Positions 25,489 to 33,451 of a DNA stretch of 64,000 nt are shown here, piece after piece. The stretch comes from Bacteroidaceae bacterium. GTDB lineage: Bacteria > Bacteroidota > Bacteroidia > Bacteroidales > Bacteroidaceae. The stretch lies in contig JAFVSR010000087.1 in the NCBI GenBank assembly GCA_017503645.1, positions 1-64,000 of the forward strand. The letters are read 5' to 3'. The position numbers were made by a program, and so were the translations under genes. Numbering within the stretch: position 1 is the first letter of the stretch; the number at the start of each line of letters is the position of its first letter. The notes under the pieces are model-generated. The model did not search any database and had not been told where the DNA came from. It saw only the letters and a program-made list of their open reading frames with translations.

Positions 25489-25923
25489 ATGAAAAAGACA
25501 ATATTCCTAGTAGGTAAGCTGTACGACCTATCTACAAAAACAGCCAATGTGGTAGAGACCGATGTACAAAGCAGATTAGATGCTCATTATGGAAGTAACT
25601 ACATTATTTTCAGTATCAATGTATGTAAACAGTCAAAAGAGGTTACAATAAACTTCCGGCGCAACTATAATGAATGTTACCACCCGGAAAATAGAACAAA
25701 CATCTTCTGTGCTGATATGGACTTAATTACAGGTAGGGGAATAGAAGGATTTGCAGTTCCTTGTATGTGGCCGATAGCTCCTTTTGGTTATCCGTTCAGC
25801 ACGGGTATAGATGAGTTTATTACCTGTTATAAGGAGTCTGCAAAGGAGTTGGGTGCATCGAGAATGAAGGATATAATGATAACCCACGACAAGGATAACC
25901 TGAATGTAAGGTTGTTCTTCTAA
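25489..25923 (+). CDS. Hypothetical island protein (144 aa)
   Basis: The 144-aa product of no recognised family begins MKKTIFLVGKLYDLSTKTAN and has a mixed alpha/beta pattern with a Gly/Pro-rich centre (FAVPCMWPIAPFGYPFSTG). There is no signal peptide. It is the last gene before the large palindrome and helicase-primase gene, so it may belong to the element's replication or maintenance module. The preceding AGCA-ATG context lacks a strong Shine-Dalgarno, as is usual in this phylum. Confidence 0.6.
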   Translation: MKKTIFLVGKLYDLSTKTANVVETDVQSRLDAHYGSNYIIFSINVCKQSKEVTINFRRNYNECYHPENRTNIFCADMDLITGRGIEGFAVPCMWPIAPFGYPFSTGIDEFITCYKESAKELGASRMKDIMITHDKDNLNVRLFF

Positions 25924-25929
25924 ACAATT

Positions 25930-26127
25930 GAGGGAAAGCCGAAGGCAAAAGCCAATGAACAGAGTGAATGATATATACATAATCCAGCCGGAGGGTGGAA
26001 TAAAAAAGTATGCAAAAAGTATATATTTTATTATATAACAAGTAAATATACTATAAAAAATATTCCACTACGTGGTTATGTATCTATTATCACTTCGTTC
26101 AGCACTTTTGTCTACGACTTTCCCACC
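25930..26127. repeat. Large imperfect palindrome with AT-rich centre; candidate replication origin
   Basis: Left arm 25930-26002 and right arm 26061-26127 are inverted copies at roughly 75% identity. Shared blocks, in order on the left arm, are GGGAAAG, CAAAAG, TGAAC, AGTGA, ATACATAA and GTGGAATA. The 58-nt spacer is almost pure A/T and includes two direct copies of AAAAAGTAT. It lies 28 bp upstream of the helicase-primase gene. Palindrome, AT-rich loop and adjacent replication protein together suggest an origin or a nick/processing site; this is inference. Confidence 0.55.
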
Positions 26128-26154
26128 TATTGTAAATTTTAAGTTCAGCTACAA

Positions 26155-29004
26155 ATGAGAAAAATAGAATTAACAGTACCAGAGTGTATAAAATACCTCT
26201 CTGAATGGAAGAAATTATGGTCTTTACTACCATTAAATGAACATATAATCCTCGACAAACAAATATGTGGTTGCGGTGCTACAGAAATGTATATAAACTC
26301 CGGAAAAAAGGTTATACTCTCCTCTCCACGCAAGCATCTTCTCTTTAACAAATTTTCTCAGCATTTAGGAGATGATTTCCACTTGTTCCGTTTTATGGGT
26401 GACAAGAAAAAATATTTTGAGGGTAAAACAACACCGGAGGAGATGATAACTGTAAAGTCCAATCTTGCGGAGTACATATATAAAGGAGGCAAGATAATAC
26501 TCACCCCTTATGACTCCCTTGGATATGTGTTTGAGCAATTGAAACAATGTGGAGAGAATATCGATGAGTGGATAGTTGTGGTAGATGAGTTTCAGGTAAT
26601 GTTCAACGATTGCCAGTTCAAGCCGGTAACAGAATATGAATTATACCGCACGTTACAGAACTTTAAATCAGTTGTATATCTTTCAGCAACACCATACCTT
26701 GAAAAGTATCTCGATATGAGCTGTCAATTTAGAGACCTTACAATCTGTACCCTTCAATGGCCTGAAACAATGATTGAAGTACCGAAGATTGAGGTTGTAC
26801 ATACCGCAAAATCTGTTGTTTCACTATGCGAGGATATAATACAGAACTATCGTACAGGTAACGGCAGGAGTATTATGCTTGGAAACGGAGAAACATTCAT
26901 CTCACGCGAAGCTGTATTCTATATAAACTCGGTAAAAGAGATTATACGCGTAATAAGGAAGATGCAGCTACAACCGGACGAGGTAACAATAATATGTAGT
27001 GCAACCCCAGAAAATAATAACAAACTGAAAGCTCTATCAAACGATATGAATCAAAAGTACACCATCTCAGAAATACCGAGTAGAGGAGAAGCACATAAGA
27101 TGTTTACCTTCTGTACCTCCACTGTATATGTTGGTGCAGACTTTTATTCAGAATCAGCATACAGTTATATCTTTGCTAACCCCAAAATAAGGAGTATGGC
27201 AATTGATGTGTCGGTAGACCTTCAGCAAATAGTGGGTAGACAAAGGCTTGCAACAAACCCCTTCCGTAATTCTGCGACACTATATTTCAATACAAAGGTA
27301 CCGCAGAAGACAGATGCTGAGTTTGAAGCGGAGATTGAGGCAAAGAATAAGAATACCTTTTCGCAGATAGAGAATTTCAATGCAGTGCCCAATAAAGAAT
27401 TGCAATTAAGCCTTCTTAGCAAGGAGATTGAGAAATTTGGGCATCTTGAACACTTTTGCTGTATCACGAAAGATTGCAACAATAATTTTATAGTGGTGAA
27501 GAACGAGATGGTGGAAATCTCGGAACGCAGAAGCAGGGAACTATTGAGCTGTGTCTATAACAATGATTTCAGTATGTATAAAGCCATCTCCCGTACTGCC
27601 AATATAACAAAAGCCTGTGATAGTTCAGATAATGATATTCAGAGGCTCTTTAACGAATGGAGTAAGGATAATAACTTCTCCCGTAAAATGGAGATGTATT
27701 GTAAAATGCACGAGGATATACCTGATATGCTTGTAAAATGCAATTTCATAGAGCGTAAGTATCACGAATATTACAAGGCATTCGGGCGTGAAGGATTAGA
27801 GGCTTTACAGTGGAGGGAAAATAATATTAAACAGATATTGCGACCTATGCCTTTTGATATTTTACCCAAAGACCGAATTGCTACAGAACTCATAAAATTG
27901 TTGCAACCACAAAAAGAGTATAGTAAAGCGCACATAAAAGAGTTACTTGTGGATATATACAAAGACCTGGGAATAGATGGTAATCCTTCAGCCTCGGATA
28001 TTGAGCAGTATATGACGGTAAAAAGTAGTTCTACTCGAAAAGATGGCAAGAAAATTGCTACATTCAAGATTGAATCGCCATACAGAACAAAGGTGTCGCT
28101 CTTTTTAAAGATGACCGATGTTAAGAATCCTCAGTTGTATGATATTGATACAATCTTAAATATTATTTGCACAGGGAAGTACTTTCATCTTGTAGAAAAG
28201 GTTAATAGGGCAAGGAGTGCTACCGATAAAGATAGTTACGACAAAATAAAATCTCAACTTCCTGCCGTTACTTGGAATGGTACCTTCAAATCTAAGTGTG
28301 CAAGTGAACTCGAACATTACTCCTCCTTTGTGGCTTTGGATTTTGACCATATACCAAGAGATAAGCAAGATGGGTTCGTAGCCTGGATAAAGGGTTTTTC
28401 CTGCGTGTATGCCTATTTCTTAACACCGTCGGGACGTGGTTATAAAGTTATTGTTCTACACGACAATTACGAGCCACGCTATCATTATGACCTTTATGAG
28501 CAACTGTTGGAACTTTTTGATTGCCCTTGGATAGACCGCTCGACATCAGATATCGCACGAGGACATTATCTCTCTTATGACCCCGCGTTGGAGATAAATC
28601 CCAATCCCGTACCTTTCCACTTTGTGCCATCCGCACCGGAAGCCAAAGATATAGAAGTTCGTACAGAAACAATTATACTCGATTCAGATGGCAACGACCT
28701 GCTTGTTCAAGACGATGATTATATCTCAAATTTTATGAACCGGTTACATCGTTGCATTATTTCTGACGATGAAATAATAAGAATCTTGCGCAGCAGATGG
28801 ACGGGTGAAGCTATTACTCGCGGACGCAATAATGCCGCAATGTCTTATGCCGGAGTCCTATGTAAAGCCGGTATCAAGAAGGATGCAGCAAAGTTTTTCA
28901 TAGAGCAACTTATCCCGGGCTTTGATGTTTCGGAAATTATCGAATATGCTTACAATAAGAATATCTTTGGCTGTGAGCGTAGGAGGTTCAGAAGAAAGCT
29001 GTAG
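26155..29004 (+). CDS. SF2 helicase-like / PrimPol (VirE N-terminal/BT4734-like) fusion replication protein
   Basis: The 949-aa protein joins two modules. The N-terminal 430 residues have the layout of an SF2 helicase: a degenerate P-loop CGCGATEMY (39-46, no Lys), VVVDEFQVM, VYLSATPYLEKY and the motif VI region DLQQIVGRQRLATNPF. Residues about 640-840 form a primase-polymerase-like domain of the BT4734/VirE-N type: SSFVALDFDHIPRDKQDGF with acidic residues, FLTPSGRGYKVIV, and DRSTSDIARGHYLSYDP. The tail (about 870-949) is a helical primase C-terminal domain. This is the likely replication initiator/primase of the island. It follows the large palindrome and ends at a terminator. Confidence 0.75.
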   Translation: MRKIELTVPECIKYLSEWKKLWSLLPLNEHIILDKQICGCGATEMYINSGKKVILSSPRKHLLFNKFSQHLGDDFHLFRFMGDKKKYFEGKTTPEEMITVKSNLAEYIYKGGKIILTPYDSLGYVFEQLKQCGENIDEWIVVVDEFQVMFNDCQFKPVTEYELYRTLQNFKSVVYLSATPYLEKYLDMSCQFRDLTICTLQWPETMIEVPKIEVVHTAKSVVSLCEDIIQNYRTGNGRSIMLGNGETFISREAVFYINSVKEIIRVIRKMQLQPDEVTIICSATPENNNKLKALSNDMNQKYTISEIPSRGEAHKMFTFCTSTVYVGADFYSESAYSYIFANPKIRSMAIDVSVDLQQIVGRQRLATNPFRNSATLYFNTKVPQKTDAEFEAEIEAKNKNTFSQIENFNAVPNKELQLSLLSKEIEKFGHLEHFCCITKDCNNNFIVVKNEMVEISERRSRELLSCVYNNDFSMYKAISRTANITKACDSSDNDIQRLFNEWSKDNNFSRKMEMYCKMHEDIPDMLVKCNFIERKYHEYYKAFGREGLEALQWRENNIKQILRPMPFDILPKDRIATELIKLLQPQKEYSKAHIKELLVDIYKDLGIDGNPSASDIEQYMTVKSSSTRKDGKKIATFKIESPYRTKVSLFLKMTDVKNPQLYDIDTILNIICTGKYFHLVEKVNRARSATDKDSYDKIKSQLPAVTWNGTFKSKCASELEHYSSFVALDFDHIPRDKQDGFVAWIKGFSCVYAYFLTPSGRGYKVIVLHDNYEPRYHYDLYEQLLELFDCPWIDRSTSDIARGHYLSYDPALEINPNPVPFHFVPSAPEAKDIEVRTETIILDSDGNDLLVQDDDYISNFMNRLHRCIISDDEIIRILRSRWTGEAITRGRNNAAMSYAGVLCKAGIKKDAAKFFIEQLIPGFDVSEIIEYAYNKNIFGCERRRFRRKL

Positions 29005-29021
29005 AGCTCATTAACCGTGCA

Positions 29022-29052
29022 GAAATGTGCGGTTATTTTTTTCTTGTGCGTG
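29022..29052 (+). terminator. Rho-independent terminator after the helicase-primase gene
   Basis: TAACCGTGC (29022-29030) pairs with GTGCGGTTA (29037-29045) with two G.U pairs, followed by seven T. Confidence 0.75.
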
Positions 29053-29095
29053 CGCGGTAGCGTGTGCATTGCCTTCCCAAGCAAAGCCTTTGAAA

Positions 29096-29131
29096 CGAAA
29101 AATCCCACCTGTCTGAAAGAGACAAGTGGGA
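29096..29131 (-). terminator. Minus-strand terminator of the right-end island operon
   Basis: On the minus strand TCCCACTTGTCT (29131-29120) pairs with AGACAGGTGGGA (29114-29103), 12 bp with a single mismatch, and is followed by TTTTT. It closes transcription coming from the minus-strand genes and the broken helicase. Confidence 0.75.
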
Positions 29132-29506
29132 TACTAAGGTCGCTCCAAAACCTAACGTGGGTAAGCAGAATTACCTTCTTTTGCATTATATTCTCCGGGT
29201 GATCGCGGTAAGCATCAAGCTCCGTAGTTGCATCACCGTGAAGCCGCAGAATATCGCTATCTGCTACAATGCCGTTTTTTTTTTGAGGTAATTATACATC
29301 TTATCCACCTCGGCCTTCGTATCAACACAGTACAGAACACCTTCATCTTGCTTGTATTGAATAAGCTCCCTTATACTCTGCGTCTTGCCGGCTCCACAAC
29401 CGGTAGATAGGAGGTATGCACCCTGTCGGTCGGGGATGTCAAGACACCCGTTCTTGAATTGTATTTCAAAACCGGGTCCGGTGGTATGTGGTGTTATTGC
29501 TGGCAT
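29132..29506 (-). pseudogene. Frameshifted and 3'-truncated helicase fragment
   Basis: The 5' part (29506-29264) encodes 80 aa with a full Walker A (LLSTGCGAGKTQSIREL). It ends by frameshift at a run of ten A (29275-29284). In another frame the coding continues sensibly as NGIVADSDILRLHGDAT, then an ENIMQKKVILLTHVRFWSDL segment before running into the minus-strand terminator hairpin. It looks like the N-terminal half of an SF2 helicase related to mobile-element replication proteins, now a remnant, unless the poly-A run allows programmed slippage. Compare the Lys-less P-loop of the intact 949-aa protein next to it. Confidence 0.6.
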
Positions 29507-29538
29507 TCTTATCTTCTTTTATTACAAGTATAAAATAA

Positions 29539-29633
29539 GCCGGGGGACCGGATTCGAACCGGTTTCTCATCAACTAAGGCGAGATATACTCACCAAAGGA
29601 TTATTTTGCCCCGTTTAAAACTACCTACCCGGC
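29539..29633 (-). tRNA. tRNA-like structure with long variable region (degenerate or cryptic)
   Basis: The minus strand has a perfect T-arm (ACCGG-TTCGAAT-CCGGT) near its 3' end and an acceptor-like stem: GCCGGG at the 5' end pairs with CCCGGC at the 3' end, extended to TAAGCCGGG/CCCGGCTTA by the flanks (29536-29636). Between them is a 6-bp hairpin GGTGAG/CTCGCC, but no convincing D-arm. The anticodon is ambiguous: one fold puts ATA in a 7-nt loop with T33. No CCA is encoded. It may be a tRNA pseudogene, a tRNA-derived attachment remnant, or an unusual element-encoded tRNA. Confidence 0.4.
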
Positions 29634-29707
29634 TTATTTTAGTTTAAGAGGCGCTCTCACCGCCTCCTGGTTATTACTCTTAAATCGTTGTAAGGTCTCC
29701 CAAGATT

Positions 29708-30838
29708 CTACTGCTGTTGCTCTTTACTCAACTTTTTTAGCTTCTGCACCAAGGCCGATTCCAAATCATAACGCTTTAAAGCAAGTGGAGCCACTGGAGT
29801 TGCAAATTTCTTTGCTTTATCCTCATCCCTTTGGGTACCTATGCCATACGAATAGCAATAATACACTAAATTCATACAATCTGTGTCTCCCATCTCGGCA
29901 CCTTTTTCGAGGTACGATAACGCTTTAGAAAAATCGATATACGTTCCAATCCCTCGTTGATAGCAGGCGGCGAGGTTTACACAATCTTGTGCTGTGCAGA
30001 ACGTCGAATTGCATATTCTCTGCCTAAAATCGAATGCAGAGCATTCGTTTTTGGGTACACCTATCCCTTGACTAAATATATTTACCAATGCTATGTTTAC
30101 TTTTCGGTGAAATGGTATCACCGTTGGTTCTGTTATCTCGAAACATTCCATAAAATAATGCATCGCTTTCTTTGTGTTAGCAGTGGTTCCAACTCCGTAT
30201 AGGTAACAGTAAGCGAGTGCGTAAAGTGTGTCGAATAAAATTTCATTTAATTTTGCAACATCTTCTGTAGATAACGATTTGTCTAAATTTGCCAATTCTG
30301 CTCTTATCTGTTTCTCTTGCGAACGCCACAACTCAAATGCTTTGGATTTATTTGGTTGCCCCCCGCCCAAACCATAAAATTCGTACCATGCTAACCTAGA
30401 GATATCAGTAGCATCGTTGAATTCGTTCACCAACTTTTTTAGTAAACTATAAGCCTTTGCACGATCCTTTTTTGTGTCTTTACCATTCTCGTAACAATAT
30501 ATTAGTCGTTGTCGATATAATGGATTATCACAATTTTCTTGCAACTTAATTTCCTCAAATGATTGGGGCAAAATTGCATTACCGTGAAATTTATATGCAG
30601 TGTCGAGGCTAAGCGTTGGACCTGTAATGATTTCATCGTTAATTTGAGCAAAAGCGCTCTTGTATTCTTCTTCGTCATCTTCAGACGAAGAAAATAAATC
30701 CGTCAATGCGTATGTTTGGTCAACGCAGTCCGCTTGGTCACTCACTTGAGCTAGTTCTACAAGCTCGTTAATAATCTCGCTATTGTTCTCGCCGGCTACT
30801 ATCGCTTCACCGGTGAGAGATTTCTGATTTTTTTTCAT
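29708..30838 (-). CDS. Sel1-repeat (TPR-like) protein
   Basis: I choose the Met at 30838 (MKKNQKSLTGEAIVAGEN) because the longer frame from 30871 overlaps the upstream gene. After a disordered N-terminal 90 residues there are at least four Sel1-like repeats, recognised by the A..Y..G.G...D...A..Y pattern: AWYEFYGLGGGQPNKSKAF, ALAYCYLYGVGTTANTKKAM, NLAACYQRGIGTYIDFSKAL and VYYCYSYGIGTQRDEDKA. Sel1 repeats mediate protein-protein contacts. The N-terminus shares a motif with the neighbouring upstream protein. No signal peptide is present. Confidence 0.75.
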   Translation of the reverse strand: MKKNQKSLTGEAIVAGENNSEIINELVELAQVSDQADCVDQTYALTDLFSSSEDDEEEYKSAFAQINDEIITGPTLSLDTAYKFHGNAILPQSFEEIKLQENCDNPLYRQRLIYCYENGKDTKKDRAKAYSLLKKLVNEFNDATDISRLAWYEFYGLGGGQPNKSKAFELWRSQEKQIRAELANLDKSLSTEDVAKLNEILFDTLYALAYCYLYGVGTTANTKKAMHYFMECFEITEPTVIPFHRKVNIALVNIFSQGIGVPKNECSAFDFRQRICNSTFCTAQDCVNLAACYQRGIGTYIDFSKALSYLEKGAEMGDTDCMNLVYYCYSYGIGTQRDEDKAKKFATPVAPLALKRYDLESALVQKLKKLSKEQQQ

Positions 30839-30851
30839 ATTATTATTAATT

Positions 30852-31742
30852 TCAACTGCCAATAAATACATTTAAACGATTATTCTTTGGGTTAAATGAT
30901 AGGCTTTCAACTCTCAAAGCTACAATGCTATGATTCGGTTCTCCGTATGGTCTATCGTTTGTGTCAAGTGTTGCATACATTTTTATAAACCCTTCCTTGA
31001 TCTCTGATAGTACGTCATTTGTCGTTTTAAAATCAAAATCAACTATATACTCCCCATCAAAAGGGTAGTCAAGGACGAGCTTGGCATGAATTATTCCTTC
31101 TGGGCTTAAAAATGGTAATAAGTCATCTGGTAGTGTATTGAGGATTGAATATCGGGGGTCATGACAATCAAAGTTATACACCGAGATGTACCACACCCGT
31201 GAATCGAAAAGATTTATGCAACCACATTCGTCGACTGCTTTGTATTTTAAGCGTGGCACATCGTAGTCAATTTCTGTACCAAATTGCTTCTCATTAAATG
31301 TAAGCATAAATTCTTCTTTCTCTTTTGTGAAAATACCATCTGAATAAAAAAATTTCTCCCAAGAAAGCAAACGCTTCATCTCCTCTTCATTCATCAAAGC
31401 CTTCGTGAATGTTGCATTAAGAGATGATGCTGGTATTTCTTGCTCTGTCGTTTTTTTATCGTGAACCGTAGAAGTATTTATATTAGTTAATACTTGAGCC
31501 ACTGTTGCAGACTCGTTACCACTCACTGTGGCAGTCTCTTTTACACCGCTGCCGGGCGTTGTCTCGCAAGCACCAGCCTGGGGTGCCATTGAGCTTTGGA
31601 ATACTATTTCTTCCATAATTGTTTCTTCGTTGTTTAATTGGTTAATCACTGGAGCGGTTTCCACCTGCTCGTTAATATTCTCGGTAGTGTTCTCACCGGC
31701 TACTGTCTTTGCCGAAGAGTTTTTGTTTGTTACATTACGCAT
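30852..31742 (-). CDS. Hypothetical protein paired with the Sel1-repeat gene
   Basis: The 296-aa product of unknown family has a long low-complexity Thr/Ser/Glu-rich N-terminal half (about 1-120) and a globular C-terminal half (WEKFFYSDGIFTKEKEEFML...IFVG). The first 45 residues contain VAGENTTENINEQVETAP, closely similar to the start of the downstream Sel1 protein. It overlaps the upstream HTH gene by 8 bp, so the two are translationally coupled, and ends 14 bp before the Sel1 gene. Confidence 0.55.
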   Translation of the reverse strand: MRNVTNKNSSAKTVAGENTTENINEQVETAPVINQLNNEETIMEEIVFQSSMAPQAGACETTPGSGVKETATVSGNESATVAQVLTNINTSTVHDKKTTEQEIPASSLNATFTKALMNEEEMKRLLSWEKFFYSDGIFTKEKEEFMLTFNEKQFGTEIDYDVPRLKYKAVDECGCINLFDSRVWYISVYNFDCHDPRYSILNTLPDDLLPFLSPEGIIHAKLVLDYPFDGEYIVDFDFKTTNDVLSEIKEGFIKMYATLDTNDRPYGEPNHSIVALRVESLSFNPKNNRLNVFIGS

Positions 31743-32028
31743 ATCTACTATTGATTATATTTGTCTGCATGAACTTCTCTAGGTCGGAGCGTTTTACATA
31801 TATCTTCCGGCTAATCTTCGTGTATGGGATGATTTTCTTGTCCCTGTAGTTCTGCCAAGTCTTTCGACAAATGCCAAGCGTTCTCATTACCTCTTCTGAG
31901 TCGAGATAATCCTCTTTTGGTTTCTCCTTATTAATAGAAAGGCTTTCATATAATCTATCAACCTTTTCTATTAAGTCGTCGAATTTATCCGCATCGACGA
32001 TTAAAATTCTTGTTTCTTTTTCTTTCAT
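31735..32028 (-). CDS. MerR/excisionase-type helix-turn-helix protein
   Basis: The 97-aa product has a C-terminal HTH of the excisionase/MerR type common in Bacteroidales elements: YLDSEEVMRTLGICRKTWQ followed by the wing PYTKISRKIYVKRSDLEKFM. Such proteins act as directionality factors or transcription regulators of integrative elements. It is the gene closest to the tRNA-Leu and to the repeats that look like attachment arms, which fits an Xis-like role (inference). A TACCTTTGC -7 box lies 50 bp upstream. Confidence 0.8.
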   Translation of the reverse strand: MKEKETRILIVDADKFDDLIEKVDRLYESLSINKEKPKEDYLDSEEVMRTLGICRKTWQNYRDKKIIPYTKISRKIYVKRSDLEKFMQTNIINSRYA

Positions 32029-32077
32029 AAGTTTAATATATTTAAAGTTTATGTTTCGTTTTCTGAGCTTTACGAAA

Positions 32078-32086
32078 GCAAAGGTA
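32078..32086 (-). promoter_or_regulatory. Bacteroidota -7 box for the HTH-Sel1 operon
   Basis: TACCTTTGC on the minus strand is a perfect TAnnTTTGC box, 50 bp upstream of the ATG at 32028. Confidence 0.6.
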
Positions 32087-32527
32087 GCAAGAATTAAAGG
32101 GGTGCTTTTTAGCAGAAATTCACCATAAAATATAGAAATCCGTTTCCTTGAAATAGAAACTCATAACTCTTAAACAGAAACTTAAAAACTGTTAAAATGG
32201 ACTTTTTATACGCGAGTTTGTGTTGAAAGTGAACATGTAGGTGATGAGTTCAAAAAAAAGCATTTTTTTGAAAAAAAAGTGATTTTATATTAGGATGTGC
32301 CTTGTGGCTATCTCTGAATAGGGTGGTTACTCTTGGAGCGGCCGGTTTAGAACGTGATTCTATCGTTTTTTTGCTCCTTTTTTGCGAATTATCACCAGAT
32401 ATGAGATTTTTGCCAATATTTTGTGGCTTATTTGTTGTGTTGTCAAGTCAAATATCTGCTTAAGGCATAAGGAGCATTGCTAGAAATTAGCACTATTGGT
32501 GGTCTTGAGCCGTTAGTGCGTGTATGA

Positions 32528-32606
32528 TTTTACATAAACATATTTAGCCTGCTTCTTGTGAGAAACAGGCTAGGATTTGGGAAAATGTTTATGTAGTGTT
32601 TATGTA
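32528..32606. repeat. Arm-type-like repeats and hairpin at the probable attachment site
   Basis: TTTTACATAAACAT (32528-32541) is the inverse of two direct copies ATGTTTATGTA (32585-32595) and TGTTTATGTA (32597-32606). Between them sits a hairpin AGCCTG...CAGGCT (32546-32571). This set, 57-135 bp from the 3' end of tRNA-Leu, looks like integrase or excisionase arm sites. The stretch 32087-32527 holds nothing else I can name. Confidence 0.5.
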
Positions 32607-32615
32607 AAAATGACA

Positions 32616-32648
32616 AACCCCTTATAAGAACTTGTCTTACAAGGGGTT
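32616..32648. terminator. Strong hairpin just downstream of tRNA-Leu
   Basis: AACCCCTT (32616-32623) and TAAG (32625-32628) pair with CTTA (32636-32639) and AAGGGGTT (32641-32648), with one A.C mismatch. It lies 15 bp beyond the tRNA 3' end and may terminate the tRNA transcript, although no T-run follows on the minus strand; otherwise it is part of the attachment region. Confidence 0.5.
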
Positions 32649-32662
32649 GTGAAGAGAGTTTG

Positions 32663-32748
32663 TACTCGAAGCGGGACTTGAACCCGCACGGCGTTTAAAT
32701 GCCAAAGGATTTTAAGTCCTTCGTGTCTACCGATTCCACCATTCGAGC
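32663..32748 (-). tRNA. tRNA-Leu (anticodon TAA)
   Basis: The 86-nt class II tRNA has acceptor GCTCGAA/TTCGAGT (first pair G.U), discriminator A73, D-arm TGGTGGAATCGGTAGACACG, anticodon arm GGACTTAAAATCC (TAA), long variable arm GGCATTTAAACGCC and T-arm GCGGGTTCAAGTCCCGC. No CCA is encoded. It marks the border between the AT-rich island and the core chromosome; its 3' end faces the island, the usual orientation for an element integrated at a tRNA 3' end. Confidence 0.95.
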
Positions 32749-32842
32749 AACCTTGATATGTTTTGCCTTGTTTTGTAAAGGCTGTGCAAAGATAATGGCT
32801 TTTGCCAATAAATCAAAGCAATGGGGCGTTTAATTTTGGTTA

Positions 32843-33364
32843 TCAGTTGGCTACAACTATATATGGTGGCAGCCCCTCTACCACGCGATAGCGCCATAGT
32901 GGGCGTGTGTCGCCCTCTATGGGTATGCCGCCGCTGTTGAGGTCGTATTTGCTGCCGCATTTTTCGCAGTGTGCGTGTCCCACGGGTTGTGTGACGGTGA
33001 GTTTACGGCTCCTGAGGTCGCATTTGGGGCAGGCAAGGTCAAATGCCCATTTGTTGCCGTCGAATGCCGACGGGGTGCCTATGATGAGCCCGCCCAGCCC
33101 ATAGTGGAATGTGCCTTGCTGCAGCTGTATGGCTGTGAGGCGTTCGGTCTTTTCCACCTCCTCGCGCCCTTCGTAGTAGCGCACTTTGTAGTCGGTGCCT
33201 CCACTGCGGGTTATTGTTATGTATTGCCCATAGCCTTGTACTATGTTGTATGGGTATATCGTTGCATCGCAACTGAAATAGACGGGGTAGCCCGAATTGC
33301 TGCCTTCGTCGCTGCAGGCGGCAAGGGTGAGCAGGGTGGTGATAATGAGAATTGTCCTTTTCAT
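32843..33364 (-). CDS. Lipoprotein with two CxxC pairs
   Basis: I start at 33364 (MKRTILIITTLLTLAACSDE), which gives a lipoprotein signal with lipobox LAAC; the longer frame adds an unlikely N-terminus. The mature protein has a beta-rich body and two Cys pairs, CPKC and HCEKCGSKYDL, resembling a zinc ribbon or a degenerate Rieske-like loop (C.H..C absent in full). The function is unknown; it is likely anchored in the outer or inner membrane facing the periplasm. First gene of the core chromosome, next to tRNA-Leu. Confidence 0.65.
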   Translation of the reverse strand: MKRTILIITTLLTLAACSDEGSNSGYPVYFSCDATIYPYNIVQGYGQYITITRSGGTDYKVRYYEGREEVEKTERLTAIQLQQGTFHYGLGGLIIGTPSAFDGNKWAFDLACPKCDLRSRKLTVTQPVGHAHCEKCGSKYDLNSGGIPIEGDTRPLWRYRVVEGLPPYIVVAN

Positions 33365-33394
33365 CGTCTGTTTTTTATCTCTATGTACAATTGA

Positions 33395-33437
33395 AAACGC
33401 AACCACGCTGCATTTATTATGCTGCGCGGTTGCGTTT
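33395..33437 (-). terminator. Terminator of the pyrE-argH operon
   Basis: AAACGCAACC (33395-33404) and GGTTGCGTTT (33428-33437) are exact inverted repeats 15 bp past the argH stop; on the minus strand the hairpin is followed by TTTTCAATT. Confidence 0.65.
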
Positions 33438-33451
33438 AACTGTTTTTATCA

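Noticed and set aside
29536..29636. Nonsense-suppressor tRNA that would read the TGA (23152) and TAA (36064) stops
   Set aside because: No fold gives a good anticodon arm with TCA or TTA, and normal genes here end in TGA and TAA, so general suppression is unlikely.
1..32662. CRISPR array or cas genes in the defence island
   Set aside because: No regularly spaced direct repeats and no Cas-like proteins were seen; the repeats found are palindromes or arm-type words.
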